DNA from: Kitasatospora albolonga
GTDB lineage: Bacteria; Actinomycetota; Actinomycetes; Streptomycetales; Streptomycetaceae
DNA length: 64,000 nt
Reading direction: 5' to 3'
NCBI GenBank assembly: GCA_002082585.1
Contig: CP020563.1
Span: 6,008,001-6,072,000 of the forward strand
Position 1 is the stretch's first letter, and each line of letters opens with the position of its first letter. The translations under genes and the position numbers were made by a program. Below are positions 39,516 through 47,632 of the stretch, one piece after another. The notes under the pieces were generated by a model that saw only the letters and a list, made by a program, of their open reading frames with translations, did not search any database and was not told the DNA's origin.

Positions 39516-40526
39516 TCAGGGCCGGGGCCAGTCGTCCCAGTCCGCGGCCGTCATGGTGACCATGATCTTCCGGTCGCCCTCGTAGGGCGCCCGGCCGTGG
39601 CTGGCCAGGATGTTGTCGACCATCAGCATGTCGCCCGTCTCCCAGACGGGCCCCACGGACGTCCGCTCGAACGCCGCGTGGATCGTGGCGAGATCATCGG
39701 CCCCGATGGGGCTGCCGTCACCGAGATAGGCGTTCCGGGGCAGGTCCTCCTCGGGGAAGAACGAAAGCAGGGTCTCCGCCGTCTCGGCCGGCAGCGAGCC
39801 GACGTGGAAGAGATGGGCCTGGTTGAACCACACCGTCTCCCCGGTGACCGGGTGGTCGGCGAGCGCCGGGCGTACCTGGTGGGTCCGCAGCAGATCCCCG
39901 TCCCACTCCCACGAGATGGCGTTGGTACGGCAGTACTCCTCGACGGCCGTCCGGTCCTCGGTCTGGAACGCCTCCTGCCAGGACAGTCCGACACCGTCGT
40001 GGTAGGCCCGGGTGTAGCGCACACCGTGCTCGGCGAACCGGTCCACCAGATCGCGGGGCAGCTCGGCGAGCACGGAACGGCTGTCGGCCACCGGGGTCTG
40101 TCCGCCGGTACGCGACGGCACAGCCGCGAGGAAGAACAGGTGGTCCGGCCAACGGGACGAGTAGGAACTCTCGTTGTGCTGCGGAATCCGCTGGTCGGCG
40201 GGGTATTCGGTGGAGGTGTAGACCGTTCCTTCGACCCGGGAGCGCGGAGTGGACCGCTCGGTGTACTCCAGCGCACCGCCGCCCAGCAGGGCCGCGGTCT
40301 CGGCGAGGTCCACCGGGTCGGTCAGGGTGCCGCCGGAGAGCCGTACCGCGCCGTGCCGCAGCACCAGCCGCCGCAGCTGGTCCCGGTGCGTGAGCAGCCA
40401 CTCCCGGCGGTCCCTCCCGGTGCTGGGAGCGGAGACCGTGGGCAGTGTCGTACCGGAGTTCTCGATGGAGGACACAGGGATGTCCTGACCTGTGCCCGGG
40501 ATGCTTTCGGCGCGGGGTTCTGGCAT
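39516..40526 (-). CDS. SyrP/TauD-like Fe(II)/2-oxoglutarate oxygenase
   Basis: Non-haem iron oxygenase of about 336 aa, distinct from the VioC/AsnO-like enzyme on the left. Iron ligands are visible as HNE in IPQHNESSYSSRWP and the distal His in ILASHGRAPYEGDRK, which also carries the 2-oxoglutarate-binding Arg. These motifs resemble SyrP, which beta-hydroxylates an NRPS-bound Asp in syringomycin assembly, and other TauD-like tailoring enzymes. ATG 40526 has GAGGTG nine bases upstream; GTG 40538 is an alternative. It is the rightmost cluster gene, convergent with the response regulator. Substrate unknown: a carrier-protein-bound residue or the released peptide are both possible. The 205-base gap to pucR holds a 10-bp direct repeat (CCGGTGCTCC at 40651 and 40664). 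Confidence 0.8.
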   Translation of the reverse strand: MPEPRAESIPGTGQDIPVSSIENSGTTLPTVSAPSTGRDRREWLLTHRDQLRRLVLRHGAVRLSGGTLTDPVDLAETAALLGGGALEYTERSTPRSRVEGTVYTSTEYPADQRIPQHNESSYSSRWPDHLFFLAAVPSRTGGQTPVADSRSVLAELPRDLVDRFAEHGVRYTRAYHDGVGLSWQEAFQTEDRTAVEEYCRTNAISWEWDGDLLRTHQVRPALADHPVTGETVWFNQAHLFHVGSLPAETAETLLSFFPEEDLPRNAYLGDGSPIGADDLATIHAAFERTSVGPVWETGDMLMVDNILASHGRAPYEGDRKIMVTMTAADWDDWPRP

Positions 40527-40731
40527 GGCCTGCGCCACCTCGCTTCTCTGAGTCGGGAGCCTCGCTTCCCGGCTATCCTCGCCGCGCCCGATCCGGCCCC
40601 ACCAGGCGGTTTAGCGGACACTGAAAACAACGTGGACGTCCGCCCCCCGTCCGGTGCTCCGGCCCGGTGCTCCACCGTCCCGCGGCGCAGGAGGCCGTAC
40701 CGCCCGCGGGCCACCCCTGCGGCTCCACCTC

Positions 40732-41961
40732 CTACAGCCGCGCCCGCTTCACCGCCATGTGCAGCAGCAGCCGGTCCTCGCCGTCGCCCAGGTCGAGGCC
40801 GGTGATCTGCTCGATCCGGGAGAGGCGGTAGTAGAGCGTCTGGCGGTGGATGCCCAGCTCGGCGGCCGTCCGGCCGGCCTGGCCCGCGCAGTCCAGGAAC
40901 ACCTCCGCCGTGTGCGCCAGCTCCTTGTGCAGCGGGGTCAGCAGGGTGGCCACCGCCGGGTCCGCCGGGTCCGTGCCGGTGCCGGGGAGGGCGGTGAGCA
41001 GACGGTACGGGCCGATGGCCGACCAGCGGGCGACCGGGCCGAAGCGGGTCTCGGCCCGGGCCGCCCGGGCCGCCGCCACCGCCTCCCGCCAGGAGGCCGT
41101 CAGCTCCTCCAGGCCCCGGCGGGGCGCCGCGATCCCCCCGGCGGCTCCCGGGCCCGCCGACGTACGCAACCGGTCGGCGGCGCTCGTCGCAGGGTCCAGG
41201 CGGTCCGCCGAGCGCAGCCTGATCAGCGCGGCCAGGGAGACGGGGCCCACGCCCCTCGGACCTGCCCCGGAGCCTCCCGTGGCGGCGGTGGGCCCGACGC
41301 CTCCGGAAGCGCTGGACCCGGCGCCCGCGCCCCCCGGCGCGGCGACCGTCGCCAGGGCCGCCGCCGAGGCCACGCCCCGTACCGACGGGGTGTCGTCGGC
41401 CGTCCACGGCGTCACGCACACCACCGCGTGCAGCCCCTCCGCGTCCTGGCCCAGCGCCTCCCGCAGCGCCGCCACCGCCGTGTCGTGCCGACGGCCCGGC
41501 CCGGCCGTGAGCACCGCGCCGAACTCCCGCGAGAGGTCCGCGCCCGCCCGCGCCTCGTCCGAGAGCAGCGCCCCGATCCGGGCGGCGACCTCCATCGCGG
41601 CGGCCAGCTGCCCGTCGGTCGGCCCGGGGGAGGTGTCCAGGAGCCAGACGTAACCGAGGACGACGCCCCGATGGCGTGCCGGAAGGCAGACGCGGTCCCG
41701 GTAGACCCCGGCCTCCGGGGCGGCGGGGATGCGGACCGGGCCGGTCGCCCGGGTGATGCCGAACCCCTCGAACCAGGCGCGGACGGCCGGGGTGGAGCGG
41801 CGGGTCAGGATCGAGCGGGTGCGGACCGGGTCCATCGCGCTGTCGTCGTCGCTGTCGTGGGCCCCGAAGGCGACCAGGCCGAAATCGCGGTTCTCCAGGG
41901 TGGCGGGGGCGCCGAGGAGGGCGGAGATCTCGTCGACCAGTTCCTGGTAATCGCCTGTCAC
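40732..41961 (-). CDS. PucR-family regulator of proline catabolism
   Basis: Transcriptional regulator of about 409 aa. The N-terminal GAF-like region begins [19 protein letters not shown] low-complexity Gly/Ala-rich middle follows, and the C terminus has the PucR helix-turn-helix ([20 protein letters not shown]). The frame is open to 42021, but GTG 41961 gives the N terminus expected for these proteins. It diverges from proline dehydrogenase and P5C dehydrogenase, which in Streptomyces it is expected to activate in response to proline. This block is core chromosome and marks the right edge of the peptide cluster. Confidence 0.85.
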   Translation of the reverse strand: MTGDYQELVDEISALLGAPATLENRDFGLVAFGAHDSDDDSAMDPVRTRSILTRRSTPAVRAWFEGFGITRATGPVRIPAAPEAGVYRDRVCLPARHRGVVLGYVWLLDTSPGPTDGQLAAAMEVAARIGALLSDEARAGADLSREFGAVLTAGPGRRHDTAVAALREALGQDAEGLHAVVCVTPWTADDTPSVRGVASAAALATVAAPGGAGAGSSASGGVGPTAATGGSGAGPRGVGPVSLAALIRLRSADRLDPATSAADRLRTSAGPGAAGGIAAPRRGLEELTASWREAVAAARAARAETRFGPVARWSAIGPYRLLTALPGTGTDPADPAVATLLTPLHKELAHTAEVFLDCAGQAGRTAAELGIHRQTLYYRLSRIEQITGLDLGDGEDRLLLHMAVKRARL

Positions 41962-42100
41962 CCGGCCATTCTCGCACCCCACGCCCGGTTTCTTCAGACA
42001 GATGTCTGAGATGGCGGCCACGGATGCGTGACAGGTGTCGATGGCACAGGATCGGAGCGGTACCTAGATTTCACGGTGGTTATCCGTGCCGTACCAGTGT

Positions 42101-42131
42101 GTTCATGTCCGTTCACCTACGTTCATGTACG
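42101..42131 (+). promoter_or_regulatory. Three 10-bp tandem repeats upstream of proline dehydrogenase
   Basis: GTTCATGTCC, GTTCACCTAC and GTTCATGTAC follow one another without a gap in the pucR-proline dehydrogenase intergenic region, 43-72 bases before the dehydrogenase start. Spacing of exactly one helical turn suggests a multimeric activator site, most simply for the divergently encoded PucR protein. Confidence 0.55.
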
Positions 42132-42172
42132 TACCGTTACGGCCCTTCGTCCGAATATTCGTGGAGGTCCCC

Positions 42173-43099
42173 GTGCTGGGTCCCGTGATTCTCGCCGCAT
42201 CGCGCAGCGACAAGATGCGCCGGTTCGTCTCGGCCGCGCCCGGCACCAAGCAGGTCGTCGACCGCTTCATCGCCGGGGAGACCGTCGACCAGGTCATCCC
42301 GATCGTCGAGGACGCCGCGGGCAAGGGCCTGGAGGTCACGCTCGACGTCGTCGGCGAGGACATCACCACCCCCGCCCAGGCCGAGGCCGCCCGCGACGCC
42401 TACCTGGAGCTCATCGAGCGCCTGAAAGCCCTGGACCTGGGCCCGCGCGCCGAGATGTCCGTGAAGCTCTCCATGTTCGGCCAGGCGCTGGAGGGCGGCC
42501 ACGAGCTCGCCCTCGCCAATGTGCGCCCCGTCGTGGAGGCCGCCGACGCCATCGGTACCACGGTCACCCTGGACGCCGAGGACCACACCACCCTCGACTC
42601 GATGTTCGCCATCCACGAGGAGCTGCGGAAGGACTTCCCGCAGACCGGCTGTGTCATCCAGTCCTACCTGTTCCGCACCGAGGACGACGCCCGCCGCCTG
42701 GCCGCCGCGGGCAGCCGCGTCCGCATCGTGAAGGGCGCCTACAAGGAGCCCGCGTCCGTCGCGTACCAGGACAAGGCCGAGATCGACAAGGCGTACGTCC
42801 GTATCACCCGCATCCTGATGGAGGGCGCGGGCTACCCGATGATCGGGTCCCACGACCCCCGTCTCATCGCCATCGCCCAGGAGCTGGGCCGCCAGGCCGG
42901 GCGCAAACTGGATGAGTACGAGTTCCAGATGCTGTACGGCATCCGCAGCGACGAGCACGTCCGGCTCGCGGCCGAGGGCCACCGGATGCGCGTCTACACG
43001 GCGTACGGCACCGACTGGTACGGATATTTCATGCGCCGCCTCGCGGAGAAGCCGGCCAACCTGCTGTTCTTCGGCCGCTCGGTCCTCACCAAGGGCTGA
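42173..43099 (+). CDS. Proline dehydrogenase
   Basis: Flavoenzyme of 308 aa that oxidises L-proline to delta-1-pyrroline-5-carboxylate, the first step of proline degradation. The PRODH TIM-barrel is visible in TLDVVGEDITT, EMSVKLSMFG, TVTLDAEDHTTLD, VRIVKGAYKEP and the C-terminal YGTDWYGYFMRRLAEKPAN, whose tandem Arg binds the proline carboxylate in the family. I chose GTG 42173, which has GGAGG five bases upstream; the frame is open to 42086 without such a site. The P5C dehydrogenase gene follows by 54 bases, so the two enzymes form an operon as separate proteins instead of a fused PutA. Confidence 0.93.
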   Translation: MLGPVILAASRSDKMRRFVSAAPGTKQVVDRFIAGETVDQVIPIVEDAAGKGLEVTLDVVGEDITTPAQAEAARDAYLELIERLKALDLGPRAEMSVKLSMFGQALEGGHELALANVRPVVEAADAIGTTVTLDAEDHTTLDSMFAIHEELRKDFPQTGCVIQSYLFRTEDDARRLAAAGSRVRIVKGAYKEPASVAYQDKAEIDKAYVRITRILMEGAGYPMIGSHDPRLIAIAQELGRQAGRKLDEYEFQMLYGIRSDEHVRLAAEGHRMRVYTAYGTDWYGYFMRRLAEKPANLLFFGRSVLTKG

Positions 43100-43153
43100 A
43101 CCGGTCCCCGGGCCGACCCCCATCCCCGCCGACACCAAGGAGACAAGGCACTC

Positions 43154-44785
43154 ATGGACGCCGTCACCCAGGTCCCCGCGCCGGTCAACGAGCCGGTTCA
43201 CTCCTACGCCCCGGGCTCCCCGGAGCGCGCCCGCCTGGAGGTGAAGCTCAAGGAGCTCGCCGACAACCCGATCGACCTGCCGATGACCATCGGCGGCGAG
43301 AAGCGGATGGGCGGCGGCGAGCGGGTGAACGTCGTGCAGCCGCACAACCACCAGGCCGTCATCGGCACCTTCGCCGGGGCCACCGAGCAGGACGCCCAGG
43401 ACGCCATCGACGCGGCCCTCGCCGCCGCTCCGGCCTGGCGCGCGATGTCCTTCGACGACCGCGCGGCGATCATCCTGCGCGCCGCCGAGCTGCTGGCGGG
43501 CCCCTGGCGCGAGACGCTGGCCGCCTCCACCATGCTCGGCCAGTCCAAGACCGCCCAGCAGGCCGAGATCGACACCCCCTGCGAGCTCGTCGACTTCTGG
43601 CGCTTCAACGTGCACTACGCGCGCCAGATCCTCGCCGAGCAGCCCCCGGCCAACTCCCCGGGCGTGTGGAACCGTATGGACCACCGCCCGCTGGAGGGCT
43701 TCGTCTACGCGATCACGCCGTTCAACTTCACGGCCATCGCGGGCAACCTCCCCACCGCCCCCGCCCTCATGGGCAACGTCGTGGTGTGGAAGCCGTCCCC
43801 GACCCAGACCCACGCCGCCGTGCTGCTGATGCAGCTCCTGGAGGAGGCCGGGCTGCCCAAGGGCGTCATCAACCTGGTCACCGGCGACGGCATCGCCGTC
43901 TCCGAGGTGGCACTGAACCACCGCGACCTGGCCGGTATCCACTTCACCGGCTCGACCCCCACCTTCCAGCACCTGTGGAAGACGGTCGGCAACAACATCG
44001 CCACCTACCGCACCTACCCGCGGCTCGTCGGCGAGACCGGCGGCAAGGACTTCGTCGTCGCGCACCCCAGCGCCGACCGCGCCGTGCTGAAGACCGCGCT
44101 GACCCGCGGCTCCTTCGAGTTCCAGGGCCAGAAGTGCTCCGCGTCCTCGCGTGCGTACGTCCCCGCCTCCATCTGGAACTCCGGTTTCAAGGAGGAGTTC
44201 GCGGCCGAGGTCGACTCCATCAAGATGGGTGACGTCACCGACCTGAGCAACTTCATCGGGGCCGTCATCGACGACCGCTCGTTCGCCAAGAACAAGGCCG
44301 CGATCGACCGCGCCAAGACCGACCCGGCGTGCACGATCGTCGCGGGCGGCACCTACGACGACTCGGTGGGCTACTTCGTCCGCCCGACGGTCATCGAGTG
44401 CACCGACCCCGAGAACGAGGTCTTCACGACCGAGTACTTCGGCCCGATCCTCGCGGTCCACGTCTACGAGGACGAGAACTACGACGCGATGCTGGAGCAG
44501 ATGGAGTCGGTCTCCGACTACGCGCTGACCGGCTCGGTCATCGCGGGCGACCGCGCCGCCGCCGCGTACACGATGGAGAAGCTCCGCTACGCCGCGGGCA
44601 ACTTCTACATCAACGACAAGTCGACCGGCGCCGTCGTCGGCCAGCAGCCCTTCGGCGGCGGCCGCGCCTCCGGCACCAACGACAAGGCGGGCGCCCCGCA
44701 GAACCTCCAGCGCTGGACCCTCACCCGGGCCATCAAGGAGACCCTGGTCCCGCCGACCGACTACACCTACCCCCACCAGGGCTGA
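43154..44785 (+). CDS. pruA: L-glutamate gamma-semialdehyde (P5C) dehydrogenase
   Basis: NAD-dependent aldehyde dehydrogenase of 543 aa that converts glutamate semialdehyde to glutamate, the second step of proline degradation. The catalytic Cys lies in FEFQGQKCSASSR and the general base Glu in VGETGGKDFVV. YAITPFNFTAIAGN and PFGGGRASGTNDKAG are P5C dehydrogenase type motifs, and the length is typical of the PruA/RocA group. It sits 54 bases downstream of proline dehydrogenase in one operon under the divergent PucR regulator. A pair of strong hairpins follows. Confidence 0.95.
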   Translation: MDAVTQVPAPVNEPVHSYAPGSPERARLEVKLKELADNPIDLPMTIGGEKRMGGGERVNVVQPHNHQAVIGTFAGATEQDAQDAIDAALAAAPAWRAMSFDDRAAIILRAAELLAGPWRETLAASTMLGQSKTAQQAEIDTPCELVDFWRFNVHYARQILAEQPPANSPGVWNRMDHRPLEGFVYAITPFNFTAIAGNLPTAPALMGNVVVWKPSPTQTHAAVLLMQLLEEAGLPKGVINLVTGDGIAVSEVALNHRDLAGIHFTGSTPTFQHLWKTVGNNIATYRTYPRLVGETGGKDFVVAHPSADRAVLKTALTRGSFEFQGQKCSASSRAYVPASIWNSGFKEEFAAEVDSIKMGDVTDLSNFIGAVIDDRSFAKNKAAIDRAKTDPACTIVAGGTYDDSVGYFVRPTVIECTDPENEVFTTEYFGPILAVHVYEDENYDAMLEQMESVSDYALTGSVIAGDRAAAAYTMEKLRYAAGNFYINDKSTGAVVGQQPFGGGRASGTNDKAGAPQNLQRWTLTRAIKETLVPPTDYTYPHQG

Positions 44786-44825
44786 CGGCCCTCCCCGGGG
44801 CGCCGCAGCACGACGCCCCGGGCCC

Positions 44826-44894
44826 GGGTCCCCCGTGGGGACCCCTCCCAGCACCGCCCCCCGACCGGTCCCCCTACCGGCCGGGGGGCGGTTT
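44826..44894. terminator. Tandem hairpin bidirectional terminator
   Basis: A perfect 8-bp hairpin (GGGTCCCC-CGT-GGGGACCC, 44826-44844) is followed by a 17-bp stem with one wobble (44853-44869 pairing with 44876-44892, six-base loop), then TTT. It lies between the convergent P5C dehydrogenase and nitroreductase genes. Confidence 0.8.
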
Positions 44895-44908
44895 CCACGT
44901 AGGTGTCC

Positions 44909-45631
44909 TCAGATCTCCACGAGCACCTGGTCCAGCGACTTGCGGACGAGGTCGGGGACCTCGCAGTCGTCGGACGGGTAGCCGACGGGGATCACCGCGA
45001 ACGCCTTCTCGTTCTCCGGCCGGTCCAGCACCTCACCGAGGAAGCGCATCGGGCTCGGGGTGTGGACCAGCGCGGCGAGCCCGGACAGGTGCAGGGCGCC
45101 GAGCAGCATCCCCACCGCGATGCCCACCGACTCGTCGACGTAGTAGTGCTTGCGCCTGGTGCCGTCCTCGCCCAGCCAGTAGCGCTGCTGGAACACCACG
45201 ATCAGGCCGGGCGCGTCCGTCATATGGGCCTTGACCGCGTCGGTGCCCAGCGGGCGGAGCGCCGCGAGCCACTCCTCGCCGAGCCGCCCGTCGTAACTCA
45301 GCTTCTCCTCGTGCTCGGCGGCCTCCCGGATGCGGCGGCGCACCTCCGGGTCCTTGACCAGGACGAAGGTCCACGGCTGCTGGTGGGCACCGGAGGGGGC
45401 GGTGGCCGCGCAGGCGACGGCGTCGCGCAGCACCTGTTCGGGGACCGGGTCGGGGGAGAACGCGCGGACGGTCCGGCGCTCGTCCATGCGCCGCCGCAGC
45501 CGGGCGGCCCGGGCGAGGGACTCCTCGGGGGCGATCCGCTCGGGGCGGTAGGGCGTGGGGCGGTACGGGTCGCCATGGGTGGGCGACCAGGGGCGGGGCG
45601 CGGATGCGGGCGCGGGTGTGGTGTCGGGCAT
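44909..45631 (-). CDS. Nitroreductase-family flavoprotein
   Basis: FMN-dependent reductase-like protein of about 240 aa. The family start RRTVRAFSPDPVPEQVL, the FMN-binding stretch AATAPSGAHQQPWTFVLV and the later VGIAVGMLLGALHLSGLAAL are clear. The C-terminal PVGYPSDD is also typical. The first ~40 residues are Pro-rich and probably disordered; the frame is open further upstream, but ATG 45631 is the last sensible start before the conserved core. Members reduce nitroaromatics, quinones or halogenated phenols; the substrate is unknown. It diverges from the secreted protease gene across 204 bases. Confidence 0.8.
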   Translation of the reverse strand: MPDTTPAPASAPRPWSPTHGDPYRPTPYRPERIAPEESLARAARLRRRMDERRTVRAFSPDPVPEQVLRDAVACAATAPSGAHQQPWTFVLVKDPEVRRRIREAAEHEEKLSYDGRLGEEWLAALRPLGTDAVKAHMTDAPGLIVVFQQRYWLGEDGTRRKHYYVDESVGIAVGMLLGALHLSGLAALVHTPSPMRFLGEVLDRPENEKAFAVIPVGYPSDDCEVPDLVRKSLDQVLVEI

Positions 45632-45835
45632 GGGCGCAGTGTGCGGCGCGGGGGCGGGCGGGGGAAGCGGGGCTTCGGTCAGGTACGGGGCCGGTCCCGG
45701 ACAGTGTCCGGTGAGCGGGGGCGACGGCCTGGCGTCAACTGCCTCCAGGGCAGGCGGTCTTGTGGTGAAGGTAATGAGCATGTCAAATTCCTTCTCGGTA
45801 CGTCCCCACACGTCACCCGAGAAGGAGCTCCCCCC

Positions 45836-46909
45836 ATGAGACGCAACCCCCGTGCGCGCCTGAGCCTTTCCCTGCTGCTCGTCGCCGGTGCCCTCGGCCT
45901 CGGCGCGGCCCCCGCCACCTCCGCCGAAGCCCGCTCCGCCGCCGCTGCCCCCTCGGCGATCCCCTCCGCGTCCGCGTACGCGCTCGACGCCGCCGTCGAA
46001 CGCGAGCTCGGCGCCGACACCGCCGGAACCTACCTCGACCGGAAGACCGGCGACCTGGTCGTCACCGTCACCACCGACCGGGCCGAGGAGCGGGCCCGCG
46101 CCACCGGGGCCACCGTCCGCCGGGTGGCCCGCAGCGCCGCCCAGCTCGACGCCGCCATGAAGACCCTGGAGGCCGAGGCGAAGATCACCGGCACCTCCTG
46201 GGGCATCGACCCGCGCACCAACCAGGTCGCGGTGGAGGCCGACTCCTCCGTCTCCGCCCGGGACATGGCCCGCCTCGAAGCCGTCGCGAAGCGGCTCGGC
46301 GGCGCGGTGAGCATCAGCCGCGTACCCGGCGTCTTCGACCGCGAGGTGCTGGGCGGCGGGGCCATCTACGGCGGCGGCAGCCGCTGCTCGGCCGCCTTCA
46401 ACGTCACCAAGGGCGGGGCCCGTTACTTCGTGACCGCCGGGCACTGCACCAACATCTCCGCCAACTGGTCGGCCACCTCGGGCGGTCCGGTCATCGGTGT
46501 CCGCGAGGGCACCAGCTTCCCGGTCAACGACTACGGCATCGTCCGCTACACCGACGGCTCCTCGCCCGCCGGAACCGTCGACCTCTACAACGGCTCCACC
46601 CAGGACATCAGCTCCGCCGCCAACGCCGTCGTCGGCCAGGCGATCCGCAAGAGCGGCTCCACCACCAAGGTGACCTCCGGAACGGTCACCGCCGTCAACG
46701 TCACCGTCAACTACAGCGACGGGCCCGTCTACGGCATGGTCCGCACCACCGCCTGCTCGGCCGGCGGCGACAGCGGCGGCGCCCACTTCGCCGGGACCGT
46801 CGCCCTCGGCATCCACTCCGGCAGCTCCGGTTGCTCCGGCACGAGCGGTTCGGCCATCCACCAGCCGGTGGTGGAGGCGCTCTCGGCGTACGGCGTCTCG
46901 GTGTACTAG
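45836..46909 (+). CDS. Secreted streptogrisin-like serine protease (preproenzyme)
   Basis: Extracellular chymotrypsin-fold protease (S1E, streptogrisin/alpha-lytic type) of 357 aa. A signal peptide (residues 1-31, MRRNPRARLSLSLLLVAGAL then an Ala-rich cleavage region) is followed by a ~135-residue pro-domain. The mature enzyme probably starts near VLGGGAIYGGGSRCS. The triad is His in VTAGHCTN, Asp in VNDYGIVRY and Ser in AGGDSGGAHF; disulfide Cys pairs fit streptogrisin A/B. The C terminus EALSAYGVSVY is nearly identical to the streptogrisin ending. ATG is preceded by GAAGGAG. A strong hairpin follows the stop codon. Confidence 0.93.
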   Translation: MRRNPRARLSLSLLLVAGALGLGAAPATSAEARSAAAAPSAIPSASAYALDAAVERELGADTAGTYLDRKTGDLVVTVTTDRAEERARATGATVRRVARSAAQLDAAMKTLEAEAKITGTSWGIDPRTNQVAVEADSSVSARDMARLEAVAKRLGGAVSISRVPGVFDREVLGGGAIYGGGSRCSAAFNVTKGGARYFVTAGHCTNISANWSATSGGPVIGVREGTSFPVNDYGIVRYTDGSSPAGTVDLYNGSTQDISSAANAVVGQAIRKSGSTTKVTSGTVTAVNVTVNYSDGPVYGMVRTTACSAGGDSGGAHFAGTVALGIHSGSSGCSGTSGSAIHQPVVEALSAYGVSVY

Positions 46910-46919
46910 AACCGGGAGG

Positions 46920-46958
46920 CCGGGGTACGGAGCCCGCGCGACCGGCTCCGTACCCCGG
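46920..46958 (+). terminator. 15-bp perfect hairpin after the protease gene
   Basis: The arms 46920-46934 and 46944-46958 are perfect complements (15 bp, beginning CCGGGGTACGG) around a nine-base loop, starting eleven bases after the protease stop. A clear U-tract is lacking, as is common in high-GC actinomycetes. Confidence 0.75.
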
Positions 46959-47006
46959 ATCGGCCCTGCGTGCCTGGTGGGAGCGGGTGTTTGGGAAACT
47001 GGGATC

Positions 47007-47558
47007 ATGACCGAGCTCCCCGCGGTGCACGCCGCCCACACCTATGAGCTGACCGCGGCTGTACGGGACGAGATCCGCGCCCTGCTGGACTCCGCCTTCG
47101 ACGGCGACTTCGGCGACGACGACTGGGAGCACTCCCTCGGCGGCGTCCACGCCCTCGTCCGCGACACCGGCGGGCTCCTGATCGCCCACGGCTCCGTCGT
47201 CCAGCGCCGGGTGCTCCACGAGGGCCGCTCGCTGCGCGCCGGATACGTCGAGGCCGTCGCCGTCCGCCCCGGCCGCCGCCGCCAGGGGCTCGGCCACCGG
47301 GTGATGGCCGCGCTGGAGCGGGTCGTCGACGGGGCCTACGAGTTCGGCGCCCTGTCCGCCTCCGACGCGGGCGCGGCGCTCTACGCGGCGCGCGGCTGGC
47401 AGGTGTGGCCGGGGAGCCTCGCCGCCCTCGGGCCGCACGGGACCGTCCCGCTGCCGGAGGAGGAGGGCAGCACCTACGTCCGCCCGGCCGCCGGGCACGT
47501 ACTGCCCGCCGCCGCCCACCCGCTCGTCTTCGACTGGCGCGACGGCGACCTGCTGTAG
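47007..47558 (+). CDS. AAC(2')-type aminoglycoside N-acetyltransferase homologue
   Basis: GNAT acetyltransferase of 183 aa that closely resembles the chromosomal AAC(2') enzymes of mycobacteria. Matching segments include AFDGDFGDDDWEHSLGG, the acetyl-CoA-binding region GYVEAVAVRPGRRRQGLGH, GAYEFGALSASDAGAALYAA and the C-terminal FDWRDGDLL. Members acetylate the 2' amino group of aminoglycosides, although a housekeeping role is suspected in some hosts. ATG 47007 aligns with the family start; the frame opens at 46977. It lies between the protease terminator and a convergent oxidoreductase, with no aminoglycoside biosynthesis genes nearby. Confidence 0.85.
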   Translation: MTELPAVHAAHTYELTAAVRDEIRALLDSAFDGDFGDDDWEHSLGGVHALVRDTGGLLIAHGSVVQRRVLHEGRSLRAGYVEAVAVRPGRRRQGLGHRVMAALERVVDGAYEFGALSASDAGAALYAARGWQVWPGSLAALGPHGTVPLPEEEGSTYVRPAAGHVLPAAAHPLVFDWRDGDLL

Positions 47559-47603
47559 GGGAGACGGGCACAACTCGCTCCAGAAGAGGGCCGAGGTGCC
47601 GTC

Positions 47604-47622
47604 AGGGCCGGTCAACGGCCCT
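47604..47622. terminator. Short hairpin between convergent genes
   Basis: AGGGCCG-GTCAA-CGGCCCT is a perfect 7-bp stem with a five-base loop. It lies in the 74-base gap between the convergent acetyltransferase and oxidoreductase genes. Confidence 0.55.
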
Positions 47623-47632
47623 TCCCCGGGCC

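Larger units (their letters stand above)
9975..40526. other. Core NRPS biosynthetic gene cluster for a predicted cyclic hexapeptide
   Basis: From the first oxygenase and MbtH, through methyltransferase, trans thioesterase, two NRPSs and exporter, to the second two-component system and oxygenase, the genes form one coherent biosynthetic set. The left edge may extend to 1302 to include the glycosyltransferase, lipoprotein, ABC exporter, first two-component system and ArsR gene. The right edge is set by pucR and proline catabolism, which are ordinary chromosomal genes. Confidence 0.8.

Noticed and set aside
44909..47041. 710-codon version of the nitroreductase frame
   Set aside because: The N-terminal two thirds is antisense to the streptogrisin-like protease, whose catalytic triad and signal peptide are unambiguous.
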